A stretch of DNA of 34,558 nucleotides from Gammaproteobacteria bacterium (GTDB taxonomy: Bacteria > Pseudomonadota > Gammaproteobacteria > Competibacterales > Competibacteraceae), in NCBI GenBank assembly GCA_024235035.1, contig JACKNE010000023.1:1-34558 (forward strand). The letters are read 5' to 3'. Shown in pieces: positions 8,438 to 16,213 of the stretch. The first letter of the stretch is position 1. Each line of letters opens with the position of its first letter. Position numbers and translations under genes: made by a program. The notes under the pieces were generated by a model that did no database searches, was not told the origin of the DNA, and worked only from the letters and a program-made list of their open reading frames with translations.

Positions 8438-9255
8438 GCGAACTCGTCTCGGAACTGGATGCCGCTGGTCTGCACACGCCGATCGAACCGGTCGATGCGA
8501 CGCACGGGATTTTGCTGTATCTGGAAGAGGTCACCGTCAGTTTCGATGGTTTCAAGGCCATCGATAATCTATCGCTGTATATCGGCGACGGTGAACTGCG
8601 CTGTATCATCGGCCCCAATGGCGCCGGTAAGACTACGATGATGGATATCATCACCGGCAAGACCAAACCGGATACCGGGCGGGTGTTCTTCGGCCAAACC
8701 ATCGACCTGCTCAAGCTGGACGAGCCGTCCATTGCCCGGATCGGTATCGGGCGCAAGTTCCAGCGCCCGACAGTGATCGAGCCGCTGACCGTGCTGGAAA
8801 ACCTGGAGCTGGCCATGTCCGGCGCCCAGCGGCTGGATCGGCTGATCACCGCTCGACTGACCGGTGAGGAACGCGACCAGATCCATGCAGTTCTGGACCA
8901 AATCGGTCTGACCGAGCATGGTGGACGGCTGGCCGGTATCCTGGCGCACGGCCAGAAACAATGGTTGGAAATCGGCATGTTGCTGATGCAGAAGCCACGC
9001 CTGTTGCTGGTGGATGAGCCGGTCGCGGGCATGACTCCAGCGGAGATGGAGCGTACCGCCGAGTTGCTGCGGTCCTTGGCCGGCAGCCACTCGGTGGTGG
9101 TGGTAGAGCATGATATGGGTTTCGTTCGCTCCATCGCTGATCAGGTGACGGTGCTGCATCAAGGGCGGGTGTTGGCGGAGGGGCGACTGGAAGACTTGCA
9201 GGTCGATCCCATGGTCATCGAAGTCTACTTAGGGGCCGGTGATGCTTATCATTGA
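8434..9255 (+). CDS. urtD: Urea ABC transporter, ATP-binding protein UrtD
   Basis: UrtD is one of the two cytoplasmic ATPases that power the urea importer. From the ATG at 8434, which overlaps the urtC stop by four bases, the protein is 273 residues. It has Walker A GPNGAGKTT, the family stretch MMDIITGKTKPDTG, a Q-loop region with KFQRPTVIEPLTVLENLELA, the signature-like LAHGQKQWLEIGML, Walker B RLLLLVDEP-type sequence (LLLVDEPVAGM) and the H-loop VVVVEHDMGFVRS. The LAHGQKQWLEIG signature is characteristic of UrtD and LivG-type proteins. About 30 residues precede the ABC domain. The open frame extends further upstream inside urtC, but the coupled ATG is the natural start. Confidence 0.95.
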   Translation: MSELVSELDAAGLHTPIEPVDATHGILLYLEEVTVSFDGFKAIDNLSLYIGDGELRCIIGPNGAGKTTMMDIITGKTKPDTGRVFFGQTIDLLKLDEPSIARIGIGRKFQRPTVIEPLTVLENLELAMSGAQRLDRLITARLTGEERDQIHAVLDQIGLTEHGGRLAGILAHGQKQWLEIGMLLMQKPRLLLVDEPVAGMTPAEMERTAELLRSLAGSHSVVVVEHDMGFVRSIADQVTVLHQGRVLAEGRLEDLQVDPMVIEVYLGAGDAYH

Positions 9256-10012
9256 AGCGTTGAATCAGTATTATGGCGAATCCCATACGTTGTGGGATCT
9301 CGAGTTGGAAGTGCCCGAAGGCGCGGTGATCAGCCTGATGGGTCGCAATGGGGTGGGCAAGACGACTTTGCTGAAATGCTTGATGGGTCTGCTACCGATT
9401 CGTTCGGGCAAGATCACCTTCGCCGGTGTAAATCTGAGTGGTCTGCCAGCGGAACGACGCGCCCCGCTCGGCATCGGTTATGTGCCACAGGGTCGGCAAA
9501 TCTTCCCGCTGCTAACCGTGGAGGAAAACCTAAAAATCGGTTTGGCGGCCAATCCTCGGCGCTTGCGGCAGGTGCCGAGCTTGATCTTCGAGCTGTTCCC
9601 GGTGCTTAAGACTATGCTCAGGCGGCGCGGTGGTGATTTGTCCGGTGGTCAGCAACAACAATTGGCCATCGGCCGCGCTCTGGTGCTGGAGCCGCGTCTG
9701 TTGATTCTCGATGAGCCGACCGAAGGCATTCAGCCCAACGTCGTGCGCGAGATTGGTCGGGTTATTCGTCGGTTGAATCAGGAGCAACTTGAGCGAACTC
9801 GCGAGCAGGCCGCCATCGTTCAGGAGATCGGTGTGGCGGTGCAGCGGTTGAATCAGGAGTTGGGGATGACCGTGTTGTTAGTCGAGCAAAAGTTGCCGTT
9901 CGCCCGTTGGGTCGCTCAGCAGTTCTGTATTGTCGATAAAGGCCGGGCTGTGGCCAGCGGAGCGATGGCCGATTTGAACGACGATTTGGTGCGGCAGTAT
10001 TTGACGGTTTAA
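9242..10012 (+). CDS. urtE: Urea ABC transporter, ATP-binding protein UrtE
   Basis: UrtE is the second ATPase of the urea importer (LivF type). The 256-residue protein has Walker A GRNGVGKTTLLK, signature LSGGQQQQLAIGRAL, Walker B RLLILDEPTEGIQP and H-loop VLLVEQKLPFA. Its start overlaps the end of urtD by 14 bases; GTG 9239 is an alternative to ATG 9242. It is longer than the roughly 230 residues usual for UrtE because of an internal repeat: the segment EIGRVIRRLNQE (9749-9784) recurs 25 codons later as EIGVAVQRLNQE (9824-9859), between Walker B and the H-loop. All catalytic motifs remain intact, so the protein is probably functional. It is the last gene of the operon. Confidence 0.94.
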   Translation: MLIIEALNQYYGESHTLWDLELEVPEGAVISLMGRNGVGKTTLLKCLMGLLPIRSGKITFAGVNLSGLPAERRAPLGIGYVPQGRQIFPLLTVEENLKIGLAANPRRLRQVPSLIFELFPVLKTMLRRRGGDLSGGQQQQLAIGRALVLEPRLLILDEPTEGIQPNVVREIGRVIRRLNQEQLERTREQAAIVQEIGVAVQRLNQELGMTVLLVEQKLPFARWVAQQFCIVDKGRAVASGAMADLNDDLVRQYLTV

Positions 10013-10071
10013 AGAGTCGCCACACTCGTTCGATCCGAAACCTGGTTTTGGCGACTTGGCAGCTCACCTGC

Positions 10072-10167
10072 CTTAGGCGATTTCCGAAAAAGGCGATACC
10101 CGCTAAATTTTCATAGGGTGGGCCATGCTTGCCCTATGAGGGTTTTTAGTTAAGGAAATCACCTAAG
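10072..10167. repeat. Small element with 14-base inverted ends and an inner hairpin
   Basis: CTTAGGCGATTTCC at 10072-10085 and GGAAATCACCTAAG at 10154-10167 form 14-base inverted ends with one mismatch. They enclose about 68 bases that include the hairpin at 10111-10139. The same end sequence, TTAGGTGATTTC, occurs at 1692-1703 next to the transposase remnant. The layout is like a miniature inverted-repeat element, but it could also be an extended terminator or cruciform structure. The rest of the gene-free stretch 10013-10350 shows nothing else that can be named. Confidence 0.45.
10111..10147 (+). terminator. Terminator-like hairpin after urtE
   Basis: An eight-base perfect stem, TCATAGGG (10111-10118) with CCCTATGA (10132-10139), has a 13-base loop and is followed by GGGTTTTT (10140-10147). 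It lies about 100 bases after the urtE stop. The T-run makes intrinsic termination of the urt transcript plausible, although the loop is long. Confidence 0.5.
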
Positions 10168-10350
10168 ACTGCTTTTCATTGACCGATATTTGCGGCGGCA
10201 AAGTGCCTGCTGATAAAGCATGATCGAGTTGGATTCGGCTGCTGAAACCTTCTCCCGCTATCCCGAACCTTGCGAAGTCGGCTACACTGTCATCAGTCCC
10301 TATTCGCCACCCGGCCAGTACCGGCCTCTTCGCACCGGTCGATTCTCCGT

Positions 10351-10728
10351 ATGACGAGTGACCCCATGCAAATGCAGGATATGTCCAGCAAGACTGAAGA
10401 ATACCAGTCCTTTACCTCCGGGCAGATTATTTTTCCGGAAGGTGCTCCAGGCGATGATATGTATATCGTCGCTGAAGGTCAGGTGAACATCGTAACTGAT
10501 GGCCAGATCATTGAAACGATTGAACCGGGCGGCATCTTCGGCGAAATCGCGCTGATCGATAACCAACCACGCAGCGCCGCCGCCATTGCGCGTACCGATT
10601 GCCTGATAACGCCCATCAACCGCGCGCATTTCCTAACGTTGATCCAGCGCACTCCGCCATTTGCCATCCAGGTTATGCGTGTGATGGCCAATCGGTTGCG
10701 CCGCGCCAACCAGCAGAGAGCTACATGA
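10351..10728 (+). CDS. Cyclic-nucleotide-binding-domain protein without DNA-binding domain
   Basis: A protein of 125 residues consisting almost only of a CRP-type cyclic-nucleotide-binding beta-roll. Visible family features are the strand QIIFPEGAPGDDMYIVAEGQ, the phosphate-binding-cassette-like GGIFGEIALIDNQPRSAAAIA and a C-terminal helix with RVMANRLRRAN. There is no helix-turn-helix, so it is not a transcription factor of the CRP class; stand-alone modules usually act as regulatory partners. The frame extends upstream to 10270, and ATG codons at 10351, 10366, 10372 and 10381 are all possible starts; none has a clear ribosome site. Its TGA overlaps the start of the ATP-grasp gene (ATGA), so the two are translationally coupled and probably work together. 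The cAMP or cGMP ligand is inferred from the family. Confidence 0.85.
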   Translation: MTSDPMQMQDMSSKTEEYQSFTSGQIIFPEGAPGDDMYIVAEGQVNIVTDGQIIETIEPGGIFGEIALIDNQPRSAAAIARTDCLITPINRAHFLTLIQRTPPFAIQVMRVMANRLRRANQQRAT

Positions 10729-13274
10729 CTAAAGCCGCGGTTGCCTACTCGGACGTATTGGAATTGCCCAGCGAAACCTTGCTCGCCGACTACCCAGTCG
10801 CTGCTGCCGGCTATGACGAGATGTGTTCGGCGCCAGGCAAATTGCGTCCTCATTGGCGGGAGATCGCCAAGACGCTAGAAGAAATCGGTGGCGAGGAACT
10901 GGAACGCCGACATGGCGAGGTCCAGCGCCTGTTGCAGACGGATGGTGTGACCTATAACACCTATGACGATCTGCGCAGCTCGCAGCAGCACTGGCTGGTG
11001 GACCCGATTCCCTTGTTGATGACGGGCGAGGAATGGAGCGATCTGGCGGTAGGATTGGAACAACGCACCCGACTGATGAATGCCCTGCTGGCGGACCTAT
11101 ACAACCAACGGTTGGCCATCCGCCAAGGGTGGTTGCCTCCAGAACTGATCTACCCGCATCCTGGTTTTCTAGCCTCTTGCCATCAATCGTTGCCAACGGG
11201 TTTTCGCGGGCTGATTTTCCACGGTGTGGATTTGGCCCGTGGACCGGACGGGGTATTGCGCGTCTACGGTGACCGCACGCAATCTCCTGCTGGAGCCGGT
11301 TACACGCTGGAAAACCGTATTATTCTAGCGCGCGCGCTGCCGATGCTCTATCGTGATGCTCCACTCCGTCGGCTGGCTAGCTTCCTGGAAACCGAGCGCA
11401 CCACGTTGGCTGGGTTGGCTCGGCACCATCCGGAAAATCCCCATGTGGTGCTGCTGACCCCCGGCCCCAACAGTCCGGTCTATTTCGAACACGCCTACCT
11501 GGCCAATTATCTGTCGCTCAGCCTGGTGGAAGGCGAGGATCTAGTGGTGCGCGATGGACGGGTTTGGCTGAAAACCCTCGGTGGATTGCAACCGGTGGAT
11601 GTGATTCTGCGGCAAGTGCTTGACGCCTTTTGCGACCCCCTGGAGTTACGCGGCGACTCTCTGCTGGGTGTCCCTGGCTTGTTGCAGGCGGTGCGTGGCG
11701 GCCACGTCGTTCTCGCCAATGCTTTAGGTAGTGGCATCATCGAAAATCCAGGCTTGGCCGCGTTTTTACCGCTGCTGTGCCGGCAATTGCTGGGCGAAGA
11801 TCTCAAATTGCCTTCGCTGCCGACCTGGTGGTGTGGTAACCCTGATGACCACGACTATGTCCTAGCCAATCTCGATCAGCTAGTCGTGCGCTCGATCCTG
11901 CCGAGTGGTCCCTATTGGGAAGGGCATCAGCTCGATGACAAACTGCGCGCTCAATTGATCGGGCAGATGCGGGTCAAACCCTATCTGTTTGTCGCTCAGG
12001 AGTCTCAACCACTGTCTACCGCACCCGTGTTGGAGGGAGGGAAACTGTTGCCCCGACCCGTGATGCTGCGCAGCTTTATCGTTGCCGAGGACGATGGTTA
12101 TCGGGTCATGCCAGGCGGCCTGGCTCGAGTATCCTCGGGGTTGGATACTTTGCAGGCGGCCTTGCAAAAAGGTGGCATCAGTAAGGATTGGTGGGTACTA
12201 GCGCAGACCCCACAACGCCACGTCAGTCTGCTGCGTCAAGCGCATGGTCCCATCGTTGCGACTCGCGATGGCAGCGATCTGCCCAGCCGGGTCGCTGACA
12301 ACCTGTTTTGGTTGGGTCGTTACAGTGAGCGTTTCGACGGCACAGCCCGGTTGTTGCGGGAAGCGCTTGGCCGGCTACTGGAATGGGAGCAGGACAATAC
12401 CGACGAACGTTGCCTGGATGACCTATTCGATGCTCTGGAAATTCCAGTGCCGCCTGTTGCGGAATCGCCGCGCGCTCGGTTCTTCGCTCTGCGCCAGACG
12501 TTGTTAAGCCTGCTACTGGAATCCGAACATCCCGGCAACTTGCAAGCTGTCTTCAATGGTATGCTGCGGACCGGACGGGCAGTGCGCAATCACTTGGGCG
12601 ATGACAGCTGGCGCTTGTTGAACCGTATCCAGCATTGGGTCCAGGAATCTTCGCCTGGTTTGAATGCTCGGCAGGCGCGGGAGTTGCTGGAAGAGGAGTT
12701 GATGCTGATTGCAGCGTTTTGTGGGCTGAACAACGAAACTATGCCGCACCACCAAGGCTGGTTGTTCTTCGACATTGGCCGCTACCTGGAGCGAGTGTTG
12801 CGCACCCTGGAGTTGTTCAAGCTGGCTTTCATCACGGCTCGTCATCCCGGCGTGCCGCTTTGGGAAGTCGTACTGACCATCACCGATAATCTAACGGCTT
12901 ACCGGCGTCGTTATCGTTCCGCATTGCATCCGACCGCGATCATCGACCTGTTGTTGTTCGATGAAGGGAATCCTCGCTCGGTGGGCTATCAGTTGCAGCG
13001 GTTGCAGCGGCATGTCGGTCGCTTGCAACAACCCGACAGCTCTCCCTACCGCAGCGCTGAAGAGCGTTTGGTCCTTGAAGCGGTTTCCACACTGCAATTG
13101 GCTGATATCGCAGCGCTGGCTGTTCTATCCCACGACAGTACCCATTCGAGCACCGAATTGAGTCGGCTGCTGGATGCCTTGCATACCCCATTGTCGGGCT
13201 TGTCCGATGCGCTGACCCATAGCCATTTCAGCCATGCCGAAGTTCCCCAGCAATTGATCACCATGCGGCCATGA
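10725..13274 (+). CDS. Circularly permuted ATP-grasp / alpha-E fusion protein
   Basis: A protein of 849 residues. The N-terminal half, roughly residues 20-500, is the circularly permuted ATP-grasp region (formerly DUF404/DUF407), recognised from YDEMCSAPGKLRPHWREIA, GDRTQSPAGAGYTLENR, GNALGSG-like ANALGSGIIENPGLAAFLP and the DDKLRAQL region. The C-terminal part, from about residue 518, is an alpha-E domain (formerly DUF403), starting LPSRVADNLFWLGRYSERF. Comparative genomics has predicted that such ATP-grasp/alpha-E/transglutaminase gene sets make and process peptide-like amide bonds, but no substrate is established. The start ATG at 10725 overlaps the previous stop, and the gene ends with an ATGA overlap onto the transglutaminase gene. 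In many genomes the two domains are separate genes; here they are fused. Confidence 0.9.
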   Translation: MTKAAVAYSDVLELPSETLLADYPVAAAGYDEMCSAPGKLRPHWREIAKTLEEIGGEELERRHGEVQRLLQTDGVTYNTYDDLRSSQQHWLVDPIPLLMTGEEWSDLAVGLEQRTRLMNALLADLYNQRLAIRQGWLPPELIYPHPGFLASCHQSLPTGFRGLIFHGVDLARGPDGVLRVYGDRTQSPAGAGYTLENRIILARALPMLYRDAPLRRLASFLETERTTLAGLARHHPENPHVVLLTPGPNSPVYFEHAYLANYLSLSLVEGEDLVVRDGRVWLKTLGGLQPVDVILRQVLDAFCDPLELRGDSLLGVPGLLQAVRGGHVVLANALGSGIIENPGLAAFLPLLCRQLLGEDLKLPSLPTWWCGNPDDHDYVLANLDQLVVRSILPSGPYWEGHQLDDKLRAQLIGQMRVKPYLFVAQESQPLSTAPVLEGGKLLPRPVMLRSFIVAEDDGYRVMPGGLARVSSGLDTLQAALQKGGISKDWWVLAQTPQRHVSLLRQAHGPIVATRDGSDLPSRVADNLFWLGRYSERFDGTARLLREALGRLLEWEQDNTDERCLDDLFDALEIPVPPVAESPRARFFALRQTLLSLLLESEHPGNLQAVFNGMLRTGRAVRNHLGDDSWRLLNRIQHWVQESSPGLNARQARELLEEELMLIAAFCGLNNETMPHHQGWLFFDIGRYLERVLRTLELFKLAFITARHPGVPLWEVVLTITDNLTAYRRRYRSALHPTAIIDLLLFDEGNPRSVGYQLQRLQRHVGRLQQPDSSPYRSAEERLVLEAVSTLQLADIAALAVLSHDSTHSSTELSRLLDALHTPLSGLSDALTHSHFSHAEVPQQLITMRP

Positions 13275-14179
13275 GGTACACCATCACCCATCGTACTGAA
13301 TACCAGTACAGCAGTGGTGTGGCATTGTGCCACAACGAAGCTCGGCTGTTGCCTAGAGAAACCTCCTGGCAACTGTGCCGACCCAGTCAGATTCGAATCA
13401 AACCGCGACCTGCGCTGTCGGTCGAACGCCAGGATTTTTTCGGTAATCGGGTGCTGTATTTTGGTATTCAGGATGTTCACCAGCGGCTGGAAGTGACGGT
13501 TGCTACCGAGGTGCGAGTACTGGATGAGCGATCATTCGATGAATCCAGCGCCTCGCCACCGTGGAAACAAGCCTGTCGGATGCTGGGGGAAGACCCCGAT
13601 CCGGAAATTATTGAGGCGCGGCTGTTTCGGCTGGATTCGCCATTCGTGGGCACCCATCGAGATTTTCGCGCTTACGCTGAACCTAGTTTTACCCCCAATC
13701 GGCCTCTCCTGGAAGCGACCGCCGAACTGAATCAACGGATTTACGAAGACTTTACCTACGATCCACATTTCACGACCGTTGCGACCCCACTCAACGAGGT
13801 GTTGAGTGAACGGCGCGGCGTCTGCCAGGATTTTGCCCATCTGGCGATTGCCTGCCTGCGCTCGCTGGGACTGGCGGCGCGCTATATCAGCGGCTATTTA
13901 GAAACGCTGCCACCGCCTGGGCAACCTCGGTTGGTCGGCGCCGACGCTTCACACGCCTGGCTGGCGGTGTATGTACCCGGCGCTGGTTGGGCGGAGTTCG
14001 ATCCGACGAATAATTGCATGCCTCGGGAAAAGCATGTCACGCTGGCTTGGGGGCGGGATTATGGCGATGTCGCTCCTCTACAGGGCGTGATGACCGGCGG
14101 CGGTTCGCACACACTGACTGTATCTGTGGACGTGGAGCCCAATCCGGAACCGGTGAAGAGTAAGAAGAGCAAGGCTTGA
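13271..14179 (+). CDS. Transglutaminase-like cysteine protease family protein
   Basis: A 302-residue protein with the bacterial transglutaminase N-terminal beta region (MRYTITHRTEYQYSSGVALC) and a transglutaminase-like catalytic core. The triad is visible: Cys185 in RRGVCQDFAH, His228 in ADASHAWLAVY and Asp244 in WAEFDPTNN. No signal peptide is present, so a cytoplasmic location is likely. In this family such proteins act as proteases or amidases or form isopeptide links. It regularly accompanies ATP-grasp and alpha-E proteins, as here, where its ATG overlaps the stop of the fusion gene by four bases. The three-gene unit 10351-14179 probably forms one operon. The substrate is unknown. Confidence 0.92.
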   Translation: MRYTITHRTEYQYSSGVALCHNEARLLPRETSWQLCRPSQIRIKPRPALSVERQDFFGNRVLYFGIQDVHQRLEVTVATEVRVLDERSFDESSASPPWKQACRMLGEDPDPEIIEARLFRLDSPFVGTHRDFRAYAEPSFTPNRPLLEATAELNQRIYEDFTYDPHFTTVATPLNEVLSERRGVCQDFAHLAIACLRSLGLAARYISGYLETLPPPGQPRLVGADASHAWLAVYVPGAGWAEFDPTNNCMPREKHVTLAWGRDYGDVAPLQGVMTGGGSHTLTVSVDVEPNPEPVKSKKSKA

Positions 14180-14213
14180 TACCAGTGAGGCCGGGCTGTG
14201 GGGTGCAAGCCAG

Positions 14214-15005
14214 TCAACTGGGGCAGGCAGGCAGCGCCAACGCCTGCAGTACTTCACCATCCTGGATCTGCTGAAGGAAAACCGCGACCCCAGCGTTCTG
14301 AGGGACGAATCCATCCGGTAAGGAAATCGATACGGTATGTGAGAAATGCCCGTTGGGATCGAGACCCAGTGGTCCGAGTAAGGCGCGCACTACCCGATCG
14401 TGCCGCAAATGTTCCCCGGCGTTCTCTCCGGCTATCACTTGGCTGCCAAGTTTATCCTGATAGACCGCTACAAATATCCCGATCGTGCTTTGGGTGACCG
14501 TTGCATGTAGCTGACCGGTGGTCTGTATTTGCCACTGCTCCGGCTTTTGGAACAGTTCAATTTGGAGATCCACTGGCGCTGGTTGCGCGGTGATGTCGGC
14601 AATTCGTTGTTGGAATGCCTCTGGCCAGCGCCACTGCGACAGGCTCCGGCCACTGACCAATACTTGCGGTGTGTACACCGTCCGGGAGCCTTGTTGCGCT
14701 GCCAGCGCACGTTGCCGGGTACTGAACGCCGGTTGAGCGAAGCGATCCTTCCAACCCAGGCGATCCCAATAATCGACATGGAAAGCGAGCGCTACGATCT
14801 GGCGTGGATTCCAGTCTTGCGCCGATTGTCGGCTTAGCCAGCGGTCCGCCGGTGGGCAGCTGTTGCAGCCTTCAGAGGTGTAGAGTTCCACGAGCGCCGT
14901 GCGGGTGTATGGACTGGTTGTTGTGCAGTCTGTGATTTCCGCCGACAGGGGATGCCCCCAGATCAGCGCCGCAGTGAGAACCATAGCCAACAGCAGTGTT
15001 TTCAT
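14214..15005 (-). CDS. DUF1223-family secreted thioredoxin-like protein
   Basis: A 263-residue protein with an N-terminal Sec signal (MKTLLLAMVLTAALIWG, cleavage near LSAEI) and the family hallmark ALVELYTSEGCNSCPPADRW, in which Cys47 and Cys50 form a CxxC pair. Later blocks such as ALAFHVDYWDRLGWKDRFA and GSRTVYTPQVLVSG also match DUF1223 proteins. These adopt a thioredoxin-like fold and are expected to act in the periplasm; their function is not established, so redox activity is an inference from CxxC. The gene is convergent with the transglutaminase gene, 34 bases away. A GGGGGCGAGG ribosome-type stretch precedes the ATG at 15005. Confidence 0.88.
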   Translation of the reverse strand: MKTLLLAMVLTAALIWGHPLSAEITDCTTTSPYTRTALVELYTSEGCNSCPPADRWLSRQSAQDWNPRQIVALAFHVDYWDRLGWKDRFAQPAFSTRQRALAAQQGSRTVYTPQVLVSGRSLSQWRWPEAFQQRIADITAQPAPVDLQIELFQKPEQWQIQTTGQLHATVTQSTIGIFVAVYQDKLGSQVIAGENAGEHLRHDRVVRALLGPLGLDPNGHFSHTVSISLPDGFVPQNAGVAVFLQQIQDGEVLQALALPACPS

Positions 15006-15084
15006 GCCTCGCCCCCTGTTGGAGCATGGTGCTTGACCATGATATTCAGCATTTCAAGCGATCCCTTCCCCGCAAGCTGGGCAT

Positions 15085-15831
15085 TCATATTTTTTCATAT
15101 TGCTTGATGTAGTAGGCGCATTCCTTTTCCCAGATGAATCGTTCGTCGAGAAAATTGGCGTCGTGCAGTAACAAGCCTCGCCACTCTTTCCAAACTTCAT
15201 CGACGACCTTCAAGAGAGCAGTCAGCGCCTCTTCACGGGTTTCATAGCCACTGCCGCCCGATATTTTTTGCAGTGTTAGTTTCTGGAGCTGTTCGGCAAA
15301 GGTCTTGGCGAGTGCGACATGTAATAGTTCATGGTACAAAACACCTTCTACAGTACCAAAGTTATTGTATTCGCTGACGGTTCTCGTGCCCATAGCGGTA
15401 CAGAAACCAGCCTTGTCTCCGCCATAATCGTCATGCAGCATCTTATAAAGAGGGGCAAATTCCTTGATGTCCTTGAAGTCTTTCTTGGGTTTCAATTTGA
15501 TGCTGGCGTCCAAGCGAATGCCTATCAGGATGGGTGGATAACTTCCGTCTTTTGCCAAAGGCAGCGCATACTGCAAGACCGCCTGGCTTCGGGTTGTTCC
15601 CCAGGCGCCTTTGAGCACGCCATGCGTCCATTCGATTTGCCCTATTTCGATATTCGAGCTGGGTCGGGTTGTTATGGGCACTTCTTGCAAGAAGACATTG
15701 GGATTTTTGGTGGACTGTAGTTTTCCCGTAGTTACTCCTTGATGTTGGGTCATCTGTAGCTTTTCGATTAGGGATTCGATCTCAAAATTGACTTTAATCC
15801 AGTTTAAAAGCAACTCGATCATCGAACTCAT
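15085..15831 (-). CDS. Unrecognised protein with HExxH metalloprotease-like motif
   Basis: A protein of 248 residues that I do not recognise by family. The most informative feature is GVLYHELLHVALAKTF in the middle, an HExxH motif (HELLH) within a hydrophobic helix, as in zinc-dependent metalloproteases; a downstream Glu-rich helix (TREEALTALL) could supply the third ligand. The N-terminal part is mostly polar and beta-like, and the C-terminus (EKECAYYIKQYEKI) is helical and charged. No signal peptide is seen. A good Shine-Dalgarno sequence, GAGGTG, lies four bases before the ATG at 15831. It is followed downstream by the DUF1223 gene and lies divergently from the small YjfB-like gene. A proteolytic role is only a hypothesis. 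Confidence 0.75.
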   Translation of the reverse strand: MSSMIELLLNWIKVNFEIESLIEKLQMTQHQGVTTGKLQSTKNPNVFLQEVPITTRPSSNIEIGQIEWTHGVLKGAWGTTRSQAVLQYALPLAKDGSYPPILIGIRLDASIKLKPKKDFKDIKEFAPLYKMLHDDYGGDKAGFCTAMGTRTVSEYNNFGTVEGVLYHELLHVALAKTFAEQLQKLTLQKISGGSGYETREEALTALLKVVDEVWKEWRGLLLHDANFLDERFIWEKECAYYIKQYEKI

Positions 15832-15915
15832 GAATCACCTCATTGATCTTGATCCAGTAACGACAATGCCGATCATCTTGTATGATGAATACCGTCCAGT
15901 CTAGAGGGGATAACG

Positions 15916-16143
15916 ATGGAAATCCTGTCGATAGGCGCCATCAGCGCCTGGCAGCAACAGCAAACGGCCCTGCAGATTGAGATGGTCATGCTGAAGAAAG
16001 CCATGGATCTACAAACCGAGAGCGCACTGACTTTACTGCAGGCGGTGGTACAGACATCGCCCGCCACACCAGCGACGATCTCAGTAGCTACGCCCACTGT
16101 TTCCGCTAGTGTGGTTGGTCGGAACATCGATGTGGTTGTGTGA
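15916..16143 (+). CDS. Small YjfB-like putative motility protein
   Basis: A small protein of 75 residues with the pattern of the YjfB putative motility family: a short N-terminal segment MEILSIGAISAWQQQQTALQ, an amphipathic helix IEMVMLKKAMDLQTESALTL and a low-complexity Thr/Pro/Val tail. Family members are short, helical and often linked to flagellar regulons, but their molecular role is unknown. A GAGGGG ribosome site lies just upstream of the ATG at 15916, and a clear hairpin terminator follows the stop, so it is a real single-gene transcription unit. No flagellar genes are in this window. Confidence 0.75.
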   Translation: MEILSIGAISAWQQQQTALQIEMVMLKKAMDLQTESALTLLQAVVQTSPATPATISVATPTVSASVVGRNIDVVV

Positions 16144-16149
16144 ATAATA

Positions 16150-16178
16150 AAAACCCATCCCCATTGGGGACGGGTTTT
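16150..16178. terminator. Bidirectional intrinsic terminator
   Basis: A 13-base stem, AAAACCCATCCCC paired with GGGGACGGGTTTT (one mismatch), with an ATT loop. It has T-rich sequence on the plus strand and, through the A-run on the left, also on the minus strand. It sits between the convergent YjfB-like gene and prpE and can serve both. Confidence 0.85.
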
Positions 16179-16213
16179 ATGAGAACTGCTTGCGAGCGGA
16201 CCGCAAAAATCGC

